A DNA stretch of 64,000 nt from assembly GCA_006503475.1 (NCBI GenBank), contig RSEH01000200.1:25578-89577 (forward strand), read 5' to 3'. The stretch is from Stentor roeselii (Eukaryota > Ciliophora > Heterotrichea > Heterotrichida > Stentoridae). Position 1 is the first letter of the stretch, and the number at the start of each line of letters is the position of its first letter. This document shows positions 39,626 to 49,323 of the stretch, piece after piece. Below the pieces are notes generated by a model that was given only the letters and a program-made list of their open reading frames with translations, searched no databases and was not told where the DNA came from. The position numbers and the translations under genes were made by a program.

Positions 39626-40747
39626 ATGGAAAGCCGGGATGTGAACAGGAAAAATCAAGTCAGCATCGACTCGCCTGCCCAGCAGGTCTTTTTTTTCCCC
39701 TGTGGGTCGATTTCTTCATATCAAGACTCGATTGAATTCCCTGAAGACGACCATTCAGATAGCTTTTTTATTCAGAATTCAATTGAAAACTGTGAAAAAT
39801 CACTTGGCCCTGGAGATTTTATTACTTTTGACCAGGTTTCTATTGAAAAACTTAAAATTGAAGGACTTTTAAGTCCTTTAGAATTCACCGCAAGTTTTGA
39901 AAACTGTCGTAAATTTGTGGATGTTGGGACGAATTTTGATAGTTATAAAGAGGTACTTGAACATGTTTTAAAGGAACTTAATGAAAAAAATAAAATTGTT
40001 GTGATTTTGACGGATGAGGTGAAAAAATTAGAGATGGACTTGAGTGAGATGGAAAAGTCGAAGAATGAGATGGAAAAGTCGAAGAATGAGATGGAAAAGT
40101 CGAAGAATGAGATGGAAAAGTCGAAGATTGAAATGGAAAAGTCGAAGATTGAAATGGAAAAATCGAAGATTGAAATGGAAAAATCGAAGAATGAAATAGA
40201 AAAATCGAAGATTGAAATAGAAAAATCTAAAGATGAAATCGAAAAAGTCTTAAAAACCTCCAAAAATGAAATTGAGAGACTTAAAGAAAAACTTAAAATG
40301 CAGGAACTTGAAATGTTTAAAATAAAAAATTGCATTGAAGAACTTGCAGATGATGACGGGTCAAGTAAAACTTGTAGAGGTGGAGCGGATGGATTATTGG
40401 CCAAGTTGGAACTGATCAGAAAGAAACTTAAAGGGGAAAAGTTTATCAGTCCAGTGAAGCCAGAGTTAAAAAAAAAGCTGATGATTATGGAAAAAAAAGT
40501 ATTTGACTTAGAAGACGAAATTAAAACAGAACGACCGAAAAGCAGTCTTCATCCAAGTTTCGATAACTGTGAAAGAATCACTTATAAAGAAGTACTTCGC
40601 GACTTGAAAGAAATCACGAGTAGGGCAAGCAAAGCATTAAAAAACAGCAGCTTAAACAGAAGAGCCTCAAATGTACAGGGATATCCTCGCAGTTCTTTAG
40701 ACCGGACGTCATGTGAAAAGGCATTCAAGTCATCGAATCGTTACTAA
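39626..40747 (+). CDS. Coiled-coil protein with perfect heptad repeats (373 aa)
   Basis: Unrecognised. The start is the ATG at 39626; the frame also extends 11 codons upstream through a TTG but overlaps the divergent gene. The N-terminal 110 residues are globular or acidic. Residues about 115-245 form a coiled coil whose centre is nine consecutive seven-residue units of the form (M/I)EKSK(N/I/D)E (residues 142-204). The C-terminal third is Lys/Ser-rich with a further helix. The exact seven-residue period means the repeat is itself a coiled-coil heptad. A structural filament or spacer role is inference. Confidence 0.85.
   Translation: MESRDVNRKNQVSIDSPAQQVFFFPCGSISSYQDSIEFPEDDHSDSFFIQNSIENCEKSLGPGDFITFDQVSIEKLKIEGLLSPLEFTASFENCRKFVDVGTNFDSYKEVLEHVLKELNEKNKIVVILTDEVKKLEMDLSEMEKSKNEMEKSKNEMEKSKNEMEKSKIEMEKSKIEMEKSKIEMEKSKNEIEKSKIEIEKSKDEIEKVLKTSKNEIERLKEKLKMQELEMFKIKNCIEELADDDGSSKTCRGGADGLLAKLELIRKKLKGEKFISPVKPELKKKLMIMEKKVFDLEDEIKTERPKSSLHPSFDNCERITYKEVLRDLKEITSRASKALKNSSLNRRASNVQGYPRSSLDRTSCEKAFKSSNRY
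40049..40237 (+). repeat. 21-bp tandem repeat, nine units, coding
   Basis: Nine in-frame 21-bp units begin ATGGAAAAGTCGAAGAATGA and run without gaps. Units 1-3 are identical; later units accumulate changes in order (AAT to ATT, AAG to AAA, ATG to ATA). Each unit encodes one heptad. Confidence 0.95.
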
Positions 40748-40808
40748 TGTATTAATTATCTAATGATTACTTCAACACATTCAAACCTATTCAAACTTAA
40801 ATACCCCC

Positions 40809-41288
40809 TCAGAAATCTTCAGTCTGCATCACAAAACTTTTCTTCTTACTAATCATGACCGATTTCGGTCTAATTTCAGCAAATCCTTTGATATTCATCA
40901 AAAATTTATCATCAAGACTTTTACTCACATCAACTTTTTCTCTTCTTTGTTTTTTGTAATTTTTTCTGAGTTCTGAGTAAATCGGGACCTTTTTCTTGTC
41001 CTTCGGAGACTTTTTCAGAAGTTTCGTGACTAAAACGTTCGAATTCGGAAACATTGAAGGAACGTTTAATGTGTGGATCGGCTTTGAAAGCTTCAGAGGA
41101 AAGGCTTTTTGAATTGCTTTTGATATGGAGGGAAGGTTTTTTTTGTTTTGGAAAAGGCAGCTTTCAATGTAGGAACTCAGATCAGAGTTCTTTACATGCT
41201 TCTTGTTTCGGACTCGGGTTGATAGGGAGTGGATTGGGTATTGGCTAGATAAACGAATGCCACTTGGGCCTGCGTCTCTTGAAATCAT
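40809..41288 (-). CDS. Hypothetical basic protein (159 aa)
   Basis: Unrecognised. Strongly Lys/Ser-rich throughout and largely disordered, with a basic centre (LLKKSPKDKKKVPIYSELRKNYKKQRREK). The start is ATG and the end is convergent to the heptad-repeat gene, with 61 bp between. It could be a microtubule- or nucleic-acid-binding protein by charge alone; no domain supports that. Confidence 0.7.
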   Translation of the reverse strand: MISRDAGPSGIRLSSQYPIHSLSTRVRNKKHVKNSDLSSYIESCLFQNKKNLPSISKAIQKAFPLKLSKPIHTLNVPSMFPNSNVLVTKLLKKSPKDKKKVPIYSELRKNYKKQRREKVDVSKSLDDKFLMNIKGFAEIRPKSVMISKKKSFVMQTEDF

Positions 41289-41420
41289 TTTAGTTTAATA
41301 AGATTGATGTAATATTTTTAGCTGATTCCTGTAAATAAGGATTTTTTAAGTTTAGATGTTATCAAGTTTTAATACATATTTTATCATCACATTAAATCTT
41401 AACCCTTTAAAAATTCTAAT

Positions 41421-42596
41421 CTAACTACTCTCATCCTCAACATATTTTGTTCTTTTATTCTCTTTAAGCTGCCACAAAAGCAAAGCATCATTTTCCAAAC
41501 ATTTAACCGCCATATCCTTAGGTTTCTTTCCTCTTTTCCTCCCTACTTTTTCTACTTTCCTCATACAACTTTCATCAAATTTACAAAACTTTGCAAAATT
41601 AAAAGGAACAACAACAAAATCCTCATGAATTTCCTTTAAAAACGGTGATTCCCCATGATCCAAGCCATTCACAAACTTCAAAGCATCATAAGCCTTAGAA
41701 TTATCGCATTCATAATAAATCTTCGCAAGGTTGAACCAAGCTTCAGGTGAATTTCTATTAGAACAAGCAGAAATATAAAAAAAAATCGAACTTTTTCTAA
41801 GATTTCTAACTTGAAAGTAGCAAATTCCCATAAGAGTAGTGCAAAGAAATCCATTTTTATTTCTTTCAGATATTTTTGAAAGGAGTTCAATAGCTGAGAT
41901 ATAGTTTTTTGATTTAAAGAAGTAAAAAGCTTTTAATAAATTTAGGTCTTTGTAGACTTGGCTTGCTTCTTCGTAGAGGTCTATTAATGAATTCAGTTCG
42001 GGTAAATTTATTGACTGGCTTTCAAGGTCAAGCCAAAATTTGCAAGCAAAGCTTGAGGAAGAGTTTGAGTCTACTAAGGCAAGGTAGCATTCTTTTGCTT
42101 TTTCTTTTTCTCCTAACATTTCTAAACTATAGGCTCGGAAACCTAGGACTAGAAATTTGTGGTCTGGACGAAGGTCTTGGATATCTATTTGAACTGTTCT
42201 TAGAAGTTCTTGGAATTTTCGGGTTTTTATTAAGCACTTCATCAATTTTAGCAGGATAAAGCTGTTCAGACAGAATCCTTGATAAAATTGTAGAAAATTT
42301 AGATATAACTCTATTGACTTTTGATAATTTTTCAGTCTTGTGTAGGTTAAGCCTGTGAGAAGCCAAAGAAATGGATCACTTGAAAAATTTGTTTCAATCT
42401 CCTTCCAAATTTCTTTATCAAATTTTAGACTTTTCTGACAAAGATGACACAAGAAACCTTTACTTAGTCCTCTTTTGTATTCAAAAGGCTCAAGGGAGTC
42501 AATAGTTTTATAGATTTCTTTAAAGTTTCCTACAGGGATTAATGAGTCATTGAGAAAAAAATCTGAAATTTGACGTCGAATTGTTATACATTCCAT
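41421..42596 (-). CDS. Tetratricopeptide (TPR)-like repeat protein (391 aa)
   Basis: The first ATG gives a 391-residue protein; the frame continues six codons further to a TTG, which is not used here. It is almost entirely helical, with several TPR-like 34-residue pairs: DPFLWLLTGLTYTRLKNYQKSIELYL, KFLVLGFRAYSLEMLGEKEKAKECYL, CTTLMGICYFQVRNLRKSSIFFY and AWFNLAKIYYECDNSKAY. The tail is basic. TPR proteins act as scaffolds; candidates include ciliary (BBS4/IFT-like) or APC-like subunits, but no specific orthology is evident. Confidence 0.85.
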   Translation of the reverse strand: MECITIRRQISDFFLNDSLIPVGNFKEIYKTIDSLEPFEYKRGLSKGFLCHLCQKSLKFDKEIWKEIETNFSSDPFLWLLTGLTYTRLKNYQKSIELYLNFLQFYQGFCLNSFILLKLMKCLIKTRKFQELLRTVQIDIQDLRPDHKFLVLGFRAYSLEMLGEKEKAKECYLALVDSNSSSSFACKFWLDLESQSINLPELNSLIDLYEEASQVYKDLNLLKAFYFFKSKNYISAIELLSKISERNKNGFLCTTLMGICYFQVRNLRKSSIFFYISACSNRNSPEAWFNLAKIYYECDNSKAYDALKFVNGLDHGESPFLKEIHEDFVVVPFNFAKFCKFDESCMRKVEKVGRKRGKKPKDMAVKCLENDALLLWQLKENKRTKYVEDESS

Positions 42597-43103
42597 TAAA
42601 ATTTTAGATAACAAGAAAAAGGGAAATTAGAGCAAATGATAAAGTTTTTGAAAAGATCTGATGTTTTTATGTGAATTAGATTAATCTAATAAATTGAATT
42701 GACGATTGAAAGATTTGAAAGAAATCAGATGACAAACACTGACTTTCACGTTTATTTGTTGTAAAAACTGGGAATTGTTATTGTACTTTGATCCTTACAA
42801 GAGATTTTTTATTTCTGAATTTCATAGAGATTTTTCTATAAAAAGGTAGTTTTACCAATAAACTTACTGATTCTTTATCCTTATTTAAAATCATCTTCTA
42901 CTTCCTTCGATGTTTCTTCATAAAATCAACCAAAAAGTCAATTTTTCTTCATTATTCAAGGCAACTATCTACATTCTTATATAACTAATTATACTAAAGT
43001 CTTTAAAATCAATTCAATATCGATTCAAAAGCCATTTCATTTATTGAAATAAACCCGATATAAAAACCGAAAAACTTCATCCCTTATTCCTTCAAAGCAA
43101 CAA
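42597..43103. other. Intergenic region
   Basis: About 500 bp between two minus-strand genes, AT-rich, with a C-rich stretch on the plus strand near the 3' end of the RING-like gene. No frame, RNA gene or repeat found. Confidence 0.5.
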
Positions 43104-44909
43104 TTATAATAAAATTGTTTGCAACTTTAGACTTAAATTATCTAAACTTTCGAACAAACTACACTGAGTGCAATTCGAATATTTTTCCATACAAACTGGA
43201 CAAATATTATGTTGAGGTTTGCATTCCTGACAAATATAATTTCCACAAGGACTGATCAAAATTTTACTTTTTTCCATAGAACAATTTTGACACATCAAAT
43301 GAGCCTTGACTAAAATAAGTGCATCTCTCAATTCACATTCTTTAATTTCCTGATCTTTTCCTTCATACTCTTTAATTTCCTTATCTTCCTGTTCACATTT
43401 AAAAGGTGTTGAGCAAGCTTCTAACTGTGAAATGATTTCATCTTTATTTTTAATGAGATCTTTGTAATAGTTCAAAGTTTTTCTTAATTTTTCAACTTCA
43501 ATTGCATTATTAGTTGATTCAGTTTCCGCTTGTAGAAGTCTGCTGGCATATCTGGAGATTTCATCTCTAACAAACCCGGAGAGTGATTCTTCAGAGTCCC
43601 TGAGTGACAAGTTTCTTTTGAGTTTAAGTGTTTCAGCGACTTGTTTTTCCGCATTGACTCTTTCATTTTCCACTTGATTAAGAAGCTCTTGAATGGACTT
43701 TTGGTAGTTTTCTTCCTTTATCCTCCATTCGAGACGATGGACTTCGAAGGTGCGCTCGAGTCTGCTCAGGGTTTTATTCAGCTTTTTTATTATGTCTGTG
43801 TCTTCTGAGTGTTTTTGCTCGAGAGATATGATAGAAACGCTTTGGTTTTCTAGTTTTCTCATTGTTGTCTCGTATTTCTTTGCTTTTTCTTCTACAGTCA
43901 TCAGCTGTTCTATTAGGTTTTGGTGTTTTTGTTTTAGTAACTCGTATTGCTGCTCTACTTTTAGGTAATCGTTTCGGTTTTTTATCATGTTTGTTTCGAG
44001 ATCTTTCATGCTTTCTGTGAGACGTTTTTTTGAGTTTTCGTTACGGAAAAGTAGGTCTTTTAACTGGTCGCATTCCTGATTTTTTTCCTGAAGATCAAGT
44101 TTGAGTTCATTTAAAGCCGACCCTGTTCTTTCAGTGAGTTCTTGACTTTCAGTTTTGATTTGTAAACACTGTTGTTTAAGTTTAGCTTTATCTGATTTGA
44201 GCTTATCAATTTTCCTAGAAAGTTCTTGAATGAGTGCTTTGAGGTTCGAGTTTTCATTTGAGAGTCCATTCAAGTCCTCTTTTCTTTCTTTCCTAATGAA
44301 TCCATCAGTGATTTCCTTTCTTTTGAGTAGTTCTTGAGTTTTCACCAAATCATTCTGAATATTCGCAATAGTTTCCGTCAATATTTGTATAGAAAACCTT
44401 TCTCTATCATCATAACTCGAATCATCAGTCGATGTGATCGAAGGATAAAGCGATTCAAGTGACGAGTCAATTTTCAGCGACTTTTCAATAGAAATCAACA
44501 CATTTTGATGATATTTTATTTTCTTGGTCTGTTTATTTCTTACCCTAGCCTCAAGTCTGCCTTTCAAGTTTTCAATTTCGCTTCGAAGAGTGATTAAAGT
44601 CCAATCTTGCATACTTTCTTCAAGAATCGATTGAGACCCGCTTATCTTCACTGGAGCGATTTCGTCCATCGTGAATCTTGTTTTGATTATTTTCTTCTTT
44701 TCTCGAGGAGACTCTTTCAGTTTACCTGTTCGAGACCCGAGAATGTTCACTGGAGAGTCTGTCTTTTCCGTCAACAACTTTTTGGAAATCTTTTGAGTCG
44801 CTCCTATTGTTGGAAGACGAGGAGAACGCAGGTAGGAAATTTTTGTTTCTGGTCTTGGGGATAAACTTTTGATTGTTGGAGTTGAAGACTCTTGACGTAG
44901 CTTTTGCAT
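43104..44909 (-). CDS. Coiled-coil protein with C-terminal RING-like finger
   Basis: A 601-residue protein. A basic Ser/Pro N terminus (1-90) precedes a long coiled coil (about 100-510). A RING-like finger sits at about 535-575: CQNC...SPCGNYICQEC...CPVC. Spacing matches C3HC4 RING (C-x2-C-x11-C-x-[H]-x2-C-x2-C-x6-C-x2-C), except that the His ligand position is Asn. E3 ubiquitin ligase activity is therefore possible but uncertain. The overall layout (long coiled coil then terminal RING) resembles BRE1-type and similar E3s; orthology is not claimed. Confidence 0.88.
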   Translation of the reverse strand: MQKLRQESSTPTIKSLSPRPETKISYLRSPRLPTIGATQKISKKLLTEKTDSPVNILGSRTGKLKESPREKKKIIKTRFTMDEIAPVKISGSQSILEESMQDWTLITLRSEIENLKGRLEARVRNKQTKKIKYHQNVLISIEKSLKIDSSLESLYPSITSTDDSSYDDRERFSIQILTETIANIQNDLVKTQELLKRKEITDGFIRKERKEDLNGLSNENSNLKALIQELSRKIDKLKSDKAKLKQQCLQIKTESQELTERTGSALNELKLDLQEKNQECDQLKDLLFRNENSKKRLTESMKDLETNMIKNRNDYLKVEQQYELLKQKHQNLIEQLMTVEEKAKKYETTMRKLENQSVSIISLEQKHSEDTDIIKKLNKTLSRLERTFEVHRLEWRIKEENYQKSIQELLNQVENERVNAEKQVAETLKLKRNLSLRDSEESLSGFVRDEISRYASRLLQAETESTNNAIEVEKLRKTLNYYKDLIKNKDEIISQLEACSTPFKCEQEDKEIKEYEGKDQEIKECELRDALILVKAHLMCQNCSMEKSKILISPCGNYICQECKPQHNICPVCMEKYSNCTQCSLFESLDNLSLKLQTILL

Positions 44910-45339
44910 TGTTTAATTAAGAAAATGATCAGTGATTTTAAGGAGGTTTTTATTGAAGGGTTCGGGAAGGTTGAAAAGTTGAAAGGTTGAGGTGGGAGTT
45001 GGGTTAGTGGGGTGTTATTAAAGGAGAAGATGGGTATGTGTGAAGTTTTGTGGTAAGATGTGAATCCTTTTATAATTTATTTAGAATAGGTTGGGCAACT
45101 TGGTAATGTATTAAACTTAATAGGATTAAACTTTATTAATAGTATTTTGAATATGCATGACTTGGATTAAGTCTTTGATAATTATAAATTTTCAGTAAAT
45201 ATCTAGAAAATCGCTTATTTCTCATCTTTAATTTAACATTCTTTCTATCTCCATTTAAGAATTTCCCAAATCATCAAAAAAACTTTTTCTAAGCCACCCA
45301 AATTGCCAAACTACTCAACATACCTAAATTAACACTAAA
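44910..45339. other. Intergenic region
   Basis: About 430 bp between two minus-strand genes. The first 150 bases are very G-rich on the plus strand, the middle is AT-rich and the last 100 bases are C/A-rich. No frame or RNA gene seen. Confidence 0.5.
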
Positions 45340-47682
45340 TTAAAACCCAGGAGGAGGTTTGAACATTGAATAATCAATCCAAGAATAATCAGAATGATTA
45401 AACGTCTGTAGCCGTTCACTAAAATCCTCACTCTGTATCTTAACCCGTTCATTCCTCCCTTTACTCTTCTTTCCAAGGTCCCTAGTAAGCGAATACGAAT
45501 AATCAGTGCTTCCACTTTCATTATAAGCATCAAAAAAATAATTAGGTTCCTCCTCATGCTTGATGATATCAGCAGGTAAAGCCGAGATATTTACAACTTT
45601 TTGCCAGTCCTGACTTTCAGTGCTAATCGAACTTTGATGAAAAAAAGTTGGAGAACTGGTCCTGTCATTAAAGTTGTCCCAAGACTTGTCGAGAAAAGGT
45701 TCATAAAAATATGAATAAGCTGGAGGTTTCACTAAAAACACCAAATTTGAAACACTTGATCGGATCACTTCAAACTTTTCTTTCGCATGTGTCGAGATGA
45801 AATCGATTAGTCCTGATACTCGATAAGCTTTCCAGTCGATTTTACCGATTAGGTGAAAAAGTTGAATTTCTAGCTTTTTGTCGTCGATTCCAAAGTTAGC
45901 GTTTTCTAAAAGAGTTGAGAGTCCTGAGATCAGTTTTTCTAGTGGTGGCATTGTTGGTGCTCGGGAAAGCACGGCGAAGGGATGGTTAGTATCCCGCAGT
46001 TCTATAGAAATCTCCGGAAACGTCGCAAGAAGATCTTTAAGCTTAGCAAATCCCAGATCAGCGATATTAAAATTAAAATCCAGCTGTGCCTTCAGGTGCA
46101 TCGGTAACTGAGCAAGACTAATTCCATTTTCGCTATGTTCCAAAATAGAAATAATAGAAGATTTAATTTTTTGTATTCTCCGAAGTGTTTCATGTTTCGA
46201 TATCATGTTATTGGTACTAGGTGTCCAAACCAGCAAAGTCCTTTGATACCTTAAAAAGTCCTCATTAATCGCAAGTTGAATCATATAACTCAATTTCCCA
46301 AGACTAAAAAGCCTCAACCCAGGAGGTCCACATATTTTCAAAAACTGAGCACATCCATATCTACCCCCAGGAATACTCTTCACTTCTTCATCCTTCTTCG
46401 GTCTTCTTATTCCTTTATGCGAAAAATACCCTTCAAGAAATTTAATCATTTCTTTCCATTCCTGACTTTCCATTAATTTCAACTCATCTCCAAATTTCGA
46501 GTTGGTGTCTAAAGCCTGCCAATACTCTCCAGAAGGATAAATAAGTAAAGTCCTTACATTACTCAAAGGATCTACCACTTCTTTAAAGCTGAACTTCGGT
46601 GAAATCACAGGTCTTGAAAAAAGGCTAAAGCCAGGAGCTGAGTTTGAATAAGAATGTCCTCTGGCCTGTGCTAAAAGGTTCTCCCAGTCATTTGGACTTG
46701 GCTTGAAGTCAAAAACTTCTCGCATGCGGGTTTGAATCGCTTTTTCACTGGGAAGCATCTCATCAGCACATAAGGACCGAAGAGTCCAAGTCAGACATTC
46801 CAAAGTCCCTGAAGTTACTTTAAGACTAATAAAGTCAAATGAAAAGTGGTCGAATTGTTTCGAGCTTAAATAAATTTGCTTTGATTTTTCAAGGTCTTCT
46901 AAAATTTTTTGAATTTCTTCTGGGACTTGCTTTAGTTTTAAACTTTGAGAATTCACAAATTCTTTGTATTCGAAAATCACGGTTCCTTTATTTGCTTCTT
47001 CTTTTAGAAAATTTAAGATCTCTGTGCTGGAGTTTTTTTCTTTTCGTGTCTCTTCTTCGAGGGTCTTTTGGATTTGAAGAGGAAGGATGCTGCTGCTGAT
47101 CCAGAACTCAACTGCTGGGATGTTTGACTTTAGTTGAAGGAGGTGAGGAGTGAAGGTTTGGAATTGAGATGATATTACAAGGACGTGGGTTAGTCCTGTG
47201 TTAAGGGAAATCGACAGGTCAAGTAAAAGTCCTTCGTAGGTCTTGATTCCCGACTTGTTTACACTTTGGATTCCGTTTGTTGATAAGGAATCTTTCCATT
47301 TGCCCCAAGGGTCTCCATAAGCTTTAATGAACTCTGGGGTTCCAACTTTCTGATTAATTTCCTTATTAAGCAGTCGAATGTCTTCTCCTCTTGTTGGCCG
47401 GCACGATGAGATATCCCAAAAAATACCTACTCTTTTAGAAGCACCTAACTGCCGCAAGGGATGATCTTTGTGAGAAGCTTCACATGAACTACAGAGCTTT
47501 TTCTCACATTTTACGCATAAACGCACTGCCTGGTTCTTGCAGTTTATGCACACCAAGGGGCGGGTGTGAGTTTTTCTTTTGCCTCCTTTGTGCAGGTTTT
47601 CGTTGCAGTCTGCGCAGAGTGATTGGTCACACTCGATGCACAGGTACTCGCATTCTTTGGAGAGACATTCTTCACACTTCAT
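45340..47682 (-). CDS. B-box-like zinc finger + NYN-like + LOTUS (OST-HTH) domain protein
   Basis: A 780-residue protein. Residues 1-76 hold two B-box-like Cys/His fingers (CEECLSKECEYLCIEC..., CINCKNQAVRLCVKC...). VGIFWDISSCRPTRG (85-99) matches the start of a MARF1-type NYN RNase domain, extending to about 215, but the later catalytic Asp cluster is not obvious (a SSQFQ segment stands where MARF1 has STDVN). Two LOTUS/OST-HTH-like winged helices lie at about 500-570 and 585-655. MARF1 and LOTUS proteins act on germline or meiotic RNA. The B-box N terminus is an unusual addition. The C terminus ends in a Pro-rich FKPPPGF. Confidence 0.85.
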   Translation of the reverse strand: MKCEECLSKECEYLCIECDQSLCADCNENLHKGGKRKTHTRPLVCINCKNQAVRLCVKCEKKLCSSCEASHKDHPLRQLGASKRVGIFWDISSCRPTRGEDIRLLNKEINQKVGTPEFIKAYGDPWGKWKDSLSTNGIQSVNKSGIKTYEGLLLDLSISLNTGLTHVLVISSQFQTFTPHLLQLKSNIPAVEFWISSSILPLQIQKTLEEETRKEKNSSTEILNFLKEEANKGTVIFEYKEFVNSQSLKLKQVPEEIQKILEDLEKSKQIYLSSKQFDHFSFDFISLKVTSGTLECLTWTLRSLCADEMLPSEKAIQTRMREVFDFKPSPNDWENLLAQARGHSYSNSAPGFSLFSRPVISPKFSFKEVVDPLSNVRTLLIYPSGEYWQALDTNSKFGDELKLMESQEWKEMIKFLEGYFSHKGIRRPKKDEEVKSIPGGRYGCAQFLKICGPPGLRLFSLGKLSYMIQLAINEDFLRYQRTLLVWTPSTNNMISKHETLRRIQKIKSSIISILEHSENGISLAQLPMHLKAQLDFNFNIADLGFAKLKDLLATFPEISIELRDTNHPFAVLSRAPTMPPLEKLISGLSTLLENANFGIDDKKLEIQLFHLIGKIDWKAYRVSGLIDFISTHAKEKFEVIRSSVSNLVFLVKPPAYSYFYEPFLDKSWDNFNDRTSSPTFFHQSSISTESQDWQKVVNISALPADIIKHEEEPNYFFDAYNESGSTDYSYSLTRDLGKKSKGRNERVKIQSEDFSERLQTFNHSDYSWIDYSMFKPPPGF

Positions 47683-49065
47683 TATTTAAATTATCAATGT
47701 TTGGACCTTGTGGAAGGTTTTGATGAAGGAAAAATTTTTAGGTTATTTTTAGGGCTTTTTTGAGATTTTTTGGTGTGGAATGAGAATTTTTAAATGGAAA
47801 TATTTATGGAAAGGGTTTTATGATTTTTTTTAGGGGTATTTTGGATAAGTTGGTAGAGAAACTGAAAAATATTTACTTTGAATGTTTAGAATGTATTTTG
47901 TTATAATTTTAAGGAATTTACTTTTTAAATGAAAAGTTATTTATTAAATGAAGGTATATACTTTTTAAGGAGAAGATATTTACTAATTGAGGGTATTTAA
48001 ATATCTAACTGAATGGCCTTTGGAAAATTAATTAACATCAATATTATATTTCAAGAATAATTATGTAACAAATATAATCGCAATAGACTTCTAGTCGTGA
48101 ATATATATCTATGTTACAACCAATTGCATCAGATGGCTAAAGCAGTGAGTTGAACTAATTTATTTAAAATTTCGGCATTTCTGTTGTAATTAGCAATAAA
48201 ATTAAATATATTTTGGTAATTTATCAGATCAAGATCGTATTTAAGAAATATGAAGTTACTCAATTTAAAAAAATTATCTAGTCCTTTGGTACCAATTTTT
48301 TCTATTTAATAGATACTTGACTTCTCATCATAATCAATGATTAGCATAGAACCTTATTACCATGCACACACTCCTACCTGAGTGAAATTCAGCTAATGTC
48401 CCGGCATATATATTAAAAATTTGAATTACTTAATTTAAATGCACACCTCAAAGTATTGATCATCTATAAAAATTTAATCATCAAAAGATTTGCACTGAAA
48501 ATAACAATTTTAGTACAAGAAAAATTATGAAGTTTAAAGGTAGCAACGGATTAAATGTGTAAATATAAAAGGTTGATTTAGCATTAATTAAAGCAATCAA
48601 AAGATTATTTGAGAATTTTCCAATTTCATAAATTTTTGTGATTAATATTACATTCATAAATTCAATAATTTCTGAGAGTTAGTTAAAAAAAAAAGAGTTA
48701 GTAAACGATTACTTTGCTAGATGAGCTGAAATATTATAGCCAATTATTTTTCCCTAATATTGATCATCATTACTTTATGCTATCACTTAAAACTGAACTA
48801 AATGGAATCTACAAAAAACAGAAATGAGAAAGAAATATTTCTTAGAAATATGGAAGCTTAAAATCCATATATGCTAATATATGAATGAGTATAATTTTCA
48901 TTATTCTACTGATTTTATTAGCAGTATACTTTTCCAGCAAGTTAATATTTAAGTTGAGTTTAAACGCTTTTTATTTCTAAAAATATAATCTTTGCATAGT
49001 ATTACTGTTTTTTACCTTTAAACTAAAAAAACAAAATCAATTCATAATAATAAAGATAACCTAAA
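47683..49065. other. Long AT-rich intergenic region
   Basis: About 1.4 kb with no convincing coding frame. The first 170 bases are G/T-rich on the plus strand, like other minus-gene 5' flanks. The remainder is very AT-rich. I looked for tRNA T-loops and for repeats and found none. Confidence 0.5.
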
Positions 49066-49212
49066 CTAAACTACCCAATCATAAAAAGTGCACTCAGGAT
49101 ATCTATTCACCCATTTCTTAAAATACTGAGAACCAGGATAAAATCCTTGATCATCCACCATAAGAGGCTCATAATTTTTCGTTTCAATATTCCAAACATG
49201 CACTTCTAAAAA
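49066..49212 (-). pseudogene. C-terminal gene remnant (about 48 codons)
   Basis: A protein-like frame without a start reads VHVWNIETKNYEPLMVDD, then GFYPGSQYFKKWVNRYPEC, and ends FYDWVV with TAG. Codon use and composition look coding, yet it is bounded upstream by stops in all frames and no 15-nt intron joins it to the zinc-finger gene 110 bp upstream. It may be the surviving C terminus of that gene after internal loss, or of an unrelated lost gene. Confidence 0.4.
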
Positions 49213-49323
49213 TTACATCCTCCTTCATATACTTCACTTCCTTTTAGCCCTTACGTCCTTTATCTCTTTAAAAAATACTGTCTAAATATTCTTCACCCCC
49301 TTCTTAACAACTACAATCTCTTA

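Noticed and set aside
39159-39735. Two overlapping plus-strand frames of 153 and 167 codons
   Set aside because: Phe/Ser/Leu-rich; they overlap the preferred minus-strand gene and run into the well-supported start of the heptad-repeat gene.
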